Source of the DNA: Dehalococcoidia bacterium
Lineage (GTDB): Bacteria > Chloroflexota > Dehalococcoidia > Tepidiformales > Tepidiformaceae
DNA: 10,782 nucleotides
Direction: 5' to 3'
Assembly: GCA_009838385.1 (NCBI GenBank)
Contig: VXRS01000210.1
Location: 6,738 to 17,519 of the forward strand
The notes beneath the pieces are model-generated. The model had not been told where the DNA came from. It ran no database searches and saw only the letters and a list, made by a program, of their open reading frames with translations. Shown here piece by piece: positions 4,470 through 10,782 of this stretch; position 1 is the first letter of the stretch, and each line of letters begins with the position of its first letter. A program made the translations under genes and the position numbers.

Positions 4470-7400
4470 ATGTCGGCCAACGAGCAGTCCAGCCCCTTGA
4501 TGCAACCCCAATCCGCCGGTGGCGAGCCCATCGCCATCGTCGGGATGGCCTGCCGGTTCCCCGGAGCGAACGACCTCGATTCCTTCTGGAAGCTCCTTGA
4601 AGAGGGCGGGAACGCGATTACCGAGAACGTCCCCGGCGCCGTTGGGGGACGCATGGGGACGCTCTTCGGTGAAGCCGAGCTCCCGAACGAAGCCTGCCGC
4701 TTCGGCGCCTTCGTCGACGACATCGAGCAGTTCGACGCCGCCTTCTTCCGCATCTCCCCCGTCGAGGCGCAGCTCCTCGACCCCCAGCAGCGCATGATGC
4801 TGGAGACGACCTGGCTGGCGCTCGAGGACGCCGGAATCGACCCCGAGCGGCTGCGGGAGACGCGCACCGGCGTCTACACCGGCATTAGCAACGACGAGTA
4901 CCGCATGCTCGTCCTCGATACCACCAGGCCCACCGAGGCCGCCGGTTCCCTCTACGCCCTTAGCGGCACGAACCTGAACGGCACCAGCGGGCGGGTCTCC
5001 TTCGTCCTTGGTCTGATGGGGCCCGCCAAGGCCGTCGACGCCGCCTGCGCCTCCGCGCTCGTGGCCGTGCACGACGCCGTCGCGGACCTCCAGGCGGGGA
5101 AGGCCGACATCGCCATCGCCGGTGGCGTCCAGGCCATCCTCAACGGCCGCATCTACGAGCTGCGCGCCGACGCGATGATGTTGTCCCCGGATGGGCAGTG
5201 CAAGGCGTTCGACGCGTCCGCCAACGGCTACGTTCGCGGTGAGGGTTGCGGAGTCGTCGTGCTCAAGCGCCTGAGCGAGGCCGAGGCCGATGGCGACCGT
5301 ATCTGGGCCGTCATCCGCGGCGCCGCCGTCAACCACGGAGGGGCCAGCGTCGGCCTCACCGTTCCCCACACGCCGGCGCTTGAGGCGGTCATCAAGGCGG
5401 CGCACGCCGACGCCGGCATCCCTCCCTCCGAGGTCGACTACCTGGAGGCGCACGGCACCGGAACCGCCGTCGGTGATCCCATCGAGATCAACGCCGCCGC
5501 CACCGTCTACAGCGAGGGCCGCGACCCCGACCACCCGCTCCTCGTCGGGTCCGTCAAGACGAACATCGGCCACCTCGAGTCGGCCGCCGGAATTGCGGGG
5601 CTGATGAAGGCCGCCCTCGTCCTGAAGCGGGGCGTGATTCCCCGTCACCTGCACTTCAACGACCCCAACCCCAGCCTCGATTGGGAGCACCTGCCCCTGC
5701 AGGTGACTTCCGAGAGCATGGAGCTCCCGCAGCGCAACGGCCGCCCCCGCCTCGCGGGCGTGAACTCCTTCGGCATCTCCGGGACGAACGCCCACGTCGT
5801 CGTCGAGGAGTACTGCCGCCCGGACGGTGACGGCGCAGGGGCGGAAGGCGCCGCGCAGATCGTCGCGGCGTCGCTGCCCGCCCCCCTCGCCGCCCTTCCC
5901 TTGCCGGACGAGGCGCTGGATCCGCGCCCGACGCGCCTCCTGCCGCTCTCGGCCAAGTCCGAGAGCGCCCTCCGGGACCTCGCCCGCGGCTACCTGTCGT
6001 GGCTCGACGACCGAACCGCCGAGGTCGACTCCGAAGGCGCCGCCTCCGCCCCCCTGCTGTCGGACGCGGCATGGACGGCAGCCCTCGGCCGCAGTCATTT
6101 CGACTACCGCGCGGGCGTGGCCTTCGACGACGTCGATTCGTTGCGCGCGCGCCTCGGCGTGGTGGCTGAAGGAGCCGAGCCGGTGGAGCCCCGGACCGCG
6201 AGTAAGGTGGCGTTCGTCTACACCGGGCAGGGCAGCCAGTGGGCCGGCATGGGCCAGGCCCTCTACGAGAGCGAGCCTGTCGCCAGGGCCGTCCTCGACC
6301 GCTGCGAGGCCGTGTTCCGCGCGGCGCGCGGCGCTTCCCTCCTGGACGTCATGTTCGGTCGGGCGGCAGGCCAGGGTGATCTCGGCGACACCGCCTGGGA
6401 ACAGCCCGCCCTGTACGCGCTCGAATGTGCGTTGACTGCCCTCTGGTCCAGCGTCGGCGTACGGCCCAGCGTGGTCGTCGGCCACAGCGTCGGCGAGATA
6501 GCGGCGGCGCAGGTGGCGGGCGTGTTCAGCCTCGAAGACGGCATGCGCTTCGCCGAGGCGCGCGGCTCGCTGCTCTCCGGGATGGAGGGCGGCGGCATGG
6601 CCGCCGTCTTCGCGCCCCCGGAGCAGGTGGCTGCCGCCGTCGAGGCGTTCAACGCGGAGTCTGACGGCGTCGGGCTGAGCATCGCGGCCGACAACGGCGC
6701 CCACCAGGTCGTCAGCGGCCCTGTTGCCGACATCGAGACCATCTCGGAGCGCCTGGAAGCGGAGGAGCTCCGGGTCCGGCGGCTCAACACCGCCAAGGCC
6801 TTCCACAGCGCCCTCGTCGAACCGGTCCTGGAGGGGCTGGAGGCCTCGCTCGAAGGCGTGGAGATCCGCTCGCCCGAGCTGACCGTGATCAGCAACGTCA
6901 CGGGCCGGCCGGTCGAGCCGGACACGCGCCTCGACCCCGCCTACTGGAAGCGCCACGCGCGGCACGCGGTGGCCTTCGCCGGCGGCGTCGAGTCACTGGC
7001 CGAGCTCGGCGTCGACCTCGTCGTGGAGATAGGCCCGGACTCCGTCCTCGGCACGATGGCCACGCTCTGCTGGCCGTCCGGCAAGGCCGCCCCCGCCGCC
7101 CTCGCTAGCCTGCGGCGTCCCCCCCGGGACGGTTCCTCGCCCGAGCCGGAGGCCGGTTTCGTCGACGCGGTGGCCGCCGGTTACGAGGCCGGGCTGGACA
7201 TCGCCTTCGAGGGACTCTTCGCCGGAGAAGCCCGCCGGCGAATCTCCCTGCCGAGCTACCCCTTCCAGCGCGAGCTTCACTGGGTCGAGGCGACGAAGCA
7301 GCGGCGCCTCGGCGCGGGCCACCCGCTGCTGGGCGCCCGTCACGAGTCCGCCCGCGGCGAGGTCGCGTTCGAGACGGAAGTCTTCCCCTCCGATCCGGCC

Positions 7401-10400
7401 TGGCTGGAGGACCACCGCGTGTTCGGCCGCTATGTGGCTCCGGGGGCGCTCTACGGCGCGATGGCGGCCACTGCCTCGCTCGTCGAGGAGGGCAGCAGCT
7501 CGCTCGTGATCGAGGACATGCAGCTGCACAACCCCCTCGTCTTCGCCGAGCAGAGCTCCGATGAAGGCGCGCCTGAAGAGGGCCGCAGGATGCAGGTCGT
7601 GCTCGACACTGCCGAGGGAGCGTCCGCGCGACAGGTCACCGTCTTCAGTAAGGGGACAGAGGAAGGCTGGACGGTCCACCTCGAAGGCCGCGTGCTGCCG
7701 GGCGCCCCGATGCCGGAGGCCGGAGAACGCATCGACCTCGACGAGCTGAAGGCCCGCCTCTCGCAGGCCGACGTGTCCGACTACTACCGCGCCAAGGCCG
7801 CGACCGGCATCAATCTCGGGCCGTTCTTCCGCACGCTGGGAAGGGTCTGGTCCGCGCCGGGCGAGGCGCTCGGTGAGGTCACCCTCCCGGACGCCCTTGG
7901 CCGGAACGAACTGGACATCCACCCGCTTGTGCTCGACGGCTGCTTCCAGGTCGTGGGCGTGGCCCGCAACATGTCCGGCGCCCCCGGTGAGGCTACCTAC
8001 CTCCCCTTCGGCTGGGACCGGATGTGGCTGAACGGCCGGCTTCCCGACCGCGTGCTCTGCCACGTCGTCATGAGCGACTCCGCTCAGGAGGCGGAGTCGA
8101 GCGAGACCCCCGAGGTCCTGACCGGCGAGGTGCGCATCTACGACACGAACGGCGTCCTGCTTGGCGGGCTCGGCGGGTACACCGTCAAGCGCGCCACCCG
8201 CGCCGCCCTCCTATCGGCCGTTGAAGGCGTGCGCGACCTGCTCTACGAGGTCACCTGGCGGGATCGCGCCCTCGAGTCGGGCATCCAGCTAGCGGACTTC
8301 TTCCCGAGCGCTTCCAGCGTCGCAGGCGCGGCGGACTCCTTCTCCCAGTATCTTGCCGCTGCTGAGGTCGACCCCGACGACCGCGTTTCGCTCCTTGCCG
8401 ACCTGGAACGCTGGTCGCACGCCTACGCCCTGCTGAACCTGGAGAAGCTTGGCTGGCAGCGCCGGTCGGGCGATGTCGTCGACCCCGACGACCTGAGGGA
8501 GCGCCTCGGCGTCGTCGAGGAGCACGACCGCCTGTTCCGGCGGATGTTCGAGATGCTCGCCAGGGCCGGTGTCGTGGAGGAGAAGGACGGCAACTTCGTC
8601 GTCGTGGTAGGGGCGGACGATCCCTTGCCCGAACAGCTGCCCGCCGACCCTGCGGCGTACGCAGCGAAGATGGAGGCCCGCTACTCCCACGGTCTGACCG
8701 AGGTTGGCCTGTTCAGCCGTTCCGCCGGCGCTCTCGCCGACGTGCTACGCGGCGAGATGGACCCCCTCACGCTCCTCTTCAGCAGCGGCGAACCGACCGC
8801 CGGCGACCTCTACCTGAAGGCGCCCGTCGCCCGCGCCGCCAACGGCATGCTCGCTGACGCCGTCCGCGCGCTCGTCGCCGAGCTGCCCGAGGGGCGGCGG
8901 CTGCGCGTGCTGGAGGTCGGCGCCGGCACCGGCTCGGCCACCGCCTCCGTGCTGCCGGAGCTGCCCGAGGGCCGCTTTGACTACGTCTACACCGACATCT
9001 CCGCCGGCTTCTTCGCGGAAGCGGAGGAACGCTTCGGCGACGGCGGCGGAAGCATCGACTACCGCCCCCTCGACATCGAGAAGGATCCGATCCCGCAGGG
9101 CTTCGACTCCCACGGCTACGACCTCATCATCGCCTCCAACGTCCTGCACGCCACGCGCTACCTTGGCGAGACGCTGGCGCACTGCCTGGACGTGCTCTCG
9201 CCGTCCGGACACCTCGTCGCCCTCGAGAACCTACGCGGCCTGGGCTGGATGGACCTGACCTTCGGCCAGCTCGACGGCTGGTGGCGCTTCGCCGACCCGT
9301 TCCGCACCGAGCACGCCCTGATGGGCCCCACCATGTGGCGCCAGGCGCTCGCCGACGCCGGGTTCGACGAGGCCGAGGTTATCGGTGTCGCCGAGACCGC
9401 CCCGACCGAGAAGCTGGACAAGGGCGTGATCGTGGCCCGGGGACCGGCGCAGATCACCGAACCGCCGGGCGTCTGGATCCTGTCGGCGGGGCAGGATGGC
9501 CTCGCCGAGCAGCTCGCCGCTGAGCTGGCCGAGCGTAACCAGACGGTCGTGCTGGCCTCCAGCGAAGCTGTCGACCCCGAGAGCCGCGAATCCTGGGCGG
9601 CGCTCATCGAGAACCTCCCGGCCGACCTCCCCCTCAATGGCGTCGTGCACCTCCAGTCGCTTGAGGGCCATGGCGAAGGGGCGACGACCGACGAGATCGT
9701 CGAGGACGTGAAGGACGCCGGCGCGAGCGGGCTGGCCCTCGTCCAGGCGATGTCCGACTCCGACGTCATCCCCGAGAAGGGCATCTGGTTCGTCACGCGT
9801 GGGGCGCAGGTCCTCGAACGCGAGCGCGGTGGGGAGCTCGCCGGCGCCGTGCTTTGGGGGCTGGGCAAGGTAGTGGCCCTCGAAGCCCCGCACCTCCAGC
9901 CGCGCATGATCGACCTCGATCCCGCCGGGACGGGCGTGCTGTCCGACCTCGTGAACGAACTCCTCCATCCCGACGAGGAGAACCACATCGCCTACCGCCT
10001 CGGACGCCGTGTCGCCGCGCGACTCGTCCGGCCCGAAGACGCCGCCCAGCGCCTCGCCCTGCCCGAAGACTCCGAGTGGGTGCTGGCCCCCGATCGCGCC
10101 GGCGTCTTCGACCGGCCCGAGGTCAAGCAGCTCCCCGCGCGCCCGCTGGAGCCGAAGGAGGTGCGCGTCGCCGTTGAGGCCTCGGGCCTCAACTTCTGGG
10201 ACGTGTTCCGTTCGCTCGGCTTTATCGAGGAGGGCGACCTCGGCCGGGAGCTCTGCGGCTTCGTCGTCGACACCGGCTCGGAGGTCTCGACGGTCTCGCC
10301 CGGCGACCACGTCGTCGGACTCGGGTTCGGCGCTTTCGCGCAGGAGATGGTCACCCGCGAGGAGTTGGTCGCGCCCGCCCCAGAGGGCGTGTCCGTGTCG

Positions 10401-10782
10401 GCCCTTGCCACCATCCCGAGCGCGTTCGTCTCGGCCGACCTCTCCTTCCGTTTCACCGGCCTCGACCCCGGCGAGCGTGTGCTTATCCACGCCGGCGCGG
10501 GCGGCGTCGGACTCGCCGCAATCCAGCTCGCCCAGGCCGCCGGCGCGGAGGTGTTTGCCACCGCCAGCGCCCCCAAGCAGGACTACCTCCGCTCCCTCGG
10601 GGTCGAGCACATCTTCGATAGCCGCACCACCGACTTCGGCGAGGAGATTCTCGCGGCCACCGGCGGCGAGGGCGTCCACGTCGTCCTCAATAGCCTCACG
10701 AGCGAGGGCTTTATCGATGCCAGCCTGGCCTGCCTGGCGAAGGGCGGCCGCTTCGTCGAGATGGCCCGCAGGGACATCCTCA
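4470..10782 (+). CDS. Reducing type I polyketide synthase, KS-AT-DH-cMT-psiKR-ER, 3' truncated by window edge
   Basis: This is a multidomain PKS; 2104 codons are open with no stop. The KS begins at residue 19, so there is no N-terminal docking or loading domain. KS (19-449) has Cys193 in DAACASAL, His328 in EAHGTGT and His368 in NIGHLES. AT (about 579-870) has Ser673 in GHSVGE and KAFH (776-779), the malonyl-like pattern rather than YASH. DH (about 951-1243) has HRVFGRYVAP (His982) and LDGCFQ (Asp1156), both catalytic residues. The C-methyltransferase (about 1310-1650) has EVGAGTG (1482-1488), NVLHAT (His1560) and Glu1586, a likely His/Glu dyad. A degenerate, structural KR half (about 1663-1865) precedes the ER (about 1867 onward), whose NADPH loop GAGGVG is at 2009-2014. 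The family order predicts an active KR and ACP beyond the edge. The expected product is a saturated, alpha-methyl-branched acyl chain, probably made iteratively. ATG 4470 is preceded by AGGAG only 2 nt away, a tight spacing, but no other start fits; upstream in-frame codons offer no ATG. Confidence 0.95.
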   Translation, partial: MSANEQSSPLMQPQSAGGEPIAIVGMACRFPGANDLDSFWKLLEEGGNAITENVPGAVGGRMGTLFGEAELPNEACRFGAFVDDIEQFDAAFFRISPVEAQLLDPQQRMMLETTWLALEDAGIDPERLRETRTGVYTGISNDEYRMLVLDTTRPTEAAGSLYALSGTNLNGTSGRVSFVLGLMGPAKAVDAACASALVAVHDAVADLQAGKADIAIAGGVQAILNGRIYELRADAMMLSPDGQCKAFDASANGYVRGEGCGVVVLKRLSEAEADGDRIWAVIRGAAVNHGGASVGLTVPHTPALEAVIKAAHADAGIPPSEVDYLEAHGTGTAVGDPIEINAAATVYSEGRDPDHPLLVGSVKTNIGHLESAAGIAGLMKAALVLKRGVIPRHLHFNDPNPSLDWEHLPLQVTSESMELPQRNGRPRLAGVNSFGISGTNAHVVVEEYCRPDGDGAGAEGAAQIVAASLPAPLAALPLPDEALDPRPTRLLPLSAKSESALRDLARGYLSWLDDRTAEVDSEGAASAPLLSDAAWTAALGRSHFDYRAGVAFDDVDSLRARLGVVAEGAEPVEPRTASKVAFVYTGQGSQWAGMGQALYESEPVARAVLDRCEAVFRAARGASLLDVMFGRAAGQGDLGDTAWEQPALYALECALTALWSSVGVRPSVVVGHSVGEIAAAQVAGVFSLEDGMRFAEARGSLLSGMEGGGMAAVFAPPEQVAAAVEAFNAESDGVGLSIAADNGAHQVVSGPVADIETISERLEAEELRVRRLNTAKAFHSALVEPVLEGLEASLEGVEIRSPELTVISNVTGRPVEPDTRLDPAYWKRHARHAVAFAGGVESLAELGVDLVVEIGPDSVLGTMATLCWPSGKAAPAALASLRRPPRDGSSPEPEAGFVDAVAAGYEAGLDIAFEGLFAGEARRRISLPSYPFQRELHWVEATKQRRLGAGHPLLGARHESARGEVAFETEVFPSDPAWLEDHRVFGRYVAPGALYGAMAATASLVEEGSSSLVIEDMQLHNPLVFAEQSSDEGAPEEGRRMQVVLDTAEGASARQVTVFSKGTEEGWTVHLEGRVLPGAPMPEAGERIDLDELKARLSQADVSDYYRAKAATGINLGPFFRTLGRVWSAPGEALGEVTLPDALGRNELDIHPLVLDGCFQVVGVARNMSGAPGEATYLPFGWDRMWLNGRLPDRVLCHVVMSDSAQEAESSETPEVLTGEVRIYDTNGVLLGGLGGYTVKRATRAALLSAVEGVRDLLYEVTWRDRALESGIQLADFFPSASSVAGAADSFSQYLAAAEVDPDDRVSLLADLERWSHAYALLNLEKLGWQRRSGDVVDPDDLRERLGVVEEHDRLFRRMFEMLARAGVVEEKDGNFVVVVGADDPLPEQLPADPAAYAAKMEARYSHGLTEVGLFSRSAGALADVLRGEMDPLTLLFSSGEPTAGDLYLKAPVARAANGMLADAVRALVAELPEGRRLRVLEVGAGTGSATASVLPELPEGRFDYVYTDISAGFFAEAEERFGDGGGSIDYRPLDIEKDPIPQGFDSHGYDLIIASNVLHATRYLGETLAHCLDVLSPSGHLVALENLRGLGWMDLTFGQLDGWWRFADPFRTEHALMGPTMWRQALADAGFDEAEVIGVAETAPTEKLDKGVIVARGPAQITEPPGVWILSAGQDGLAEQLAAELAERNQTVVLASSEAVDPESRESWAALIENLPADLPLNGVVHLQSLEGHGEGATTDEIVEDVKDAGASGLALVQAMSDSDVIPEKGIWFVTRGAQVLERERGGELAGAVLWGLGKVVALEAPHLQPRMIDLDPAGTGVLSDLVNELLHPDEENHIAYRLGRRVAARLVRPEDAAQRLALPEDSEWVLAPDRAGVFDRPEVKQLPARPLEPKEVRVAVEASGLNFWDVFRSLGFIEEGDLGRELCGFVVDTGSEVSTVSPGDHVVGLGFGAFAQEMVTREELVAPAPEGVSVSALATIPSAFVSADLSFRFTGLDPGERVLIHAGAGGVGLAAIQLAQAAGAEVFATASAPKQDYLRSLGVEHIFDSRTTDFGEEILAATGGEGVHVVLNSLTSEGFIDASLACLAKGGRFVEMARRDIL

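Noticed and set aside
4371..6965. An 864-codon open frame on the minus strand across the PKS
   Set aside because: It lies opposite a PKS with intact catalytic motifs. Its translation is low-complexity, rich in Gly, Arg, Asp and Val, with no family resemblance. Long antisense frames are expected in GC-rich coding DNA.
6993..8063. A 356-codon minus-strand open frame
   Set aside because: Shadow of the AT-DH portion of the PKS; same composition artefact and no motifs.
9231..10679. A 482-codon minus-strand open frame
   Set aside because: Shadow of the psiKR-ER portion of the PKS; no recognisable domain.

Overview
The window is GC-rich bacterial DNA. Genes are short-spaced and intron-free, with clear Shine-Dalgarno sequences and GTG as well as ATG starts. 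No rRNA, tRNA, CRISPR array or insertion sequence was seen. The gene content is unusual for a bacterium: a sterol-type oxidosqualene cyclase and a sterol C24-methyltransferase lie next to a large reducing type I polyketide synthase (PKS). Sterol-making myxobacteria and uncultured, host-associated or marine bacteria are plausible sources. The PKS layout recalls the single-module 'Sup' PKSs described from sponge microbiomes, but the sequence alone does not fix the taxon.

Layout, left to right. (1) Positions 1-1613 (+): the C-terminal three quarters of an oxidosqualene cyclase, cut by the left edge. (2) 1641-2669 (-): a complete sterol 24-C-methyltransferase homologue, convergent with the cyclase and 27 bp from it. 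(3) 2670-3010: a 341-bp divergent intergenic region with GC-rich dyads. (4) 3011-4329 (+): three small genes for an antibiotic-biosynthesis-monooxygenase (ABM) fold protein, a DinB/maleylpyruvate-isomerase-like protein with an intact His triad, and a GYD-domain protein. (5) A 140-bp gap with a hairpin. (6) 4470 to the right edge (+): at least 2104 codons of a PKS with KS-AT-DH-cMT-psiKR-ER; the KR and ACP expected for this class would lie beyond the window.

How the genes may work together. The cyclase would fold 2,3-oxidosqualene into a protosterol, and the methyltransferase would alkylate the sterol side chain at C24. That pairing is the best-supported functional link in the window. The PKS looks like a stand-alone, probably iterative enzyme making a saturated, methyl-branched acyl chain from malonyl-CoA. 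Whether it shares a pathway with the sterol genes is unknown. The three small genes belong to families often found near secondary metabolism or stress functions, but their roles here cannot be read from sequence.
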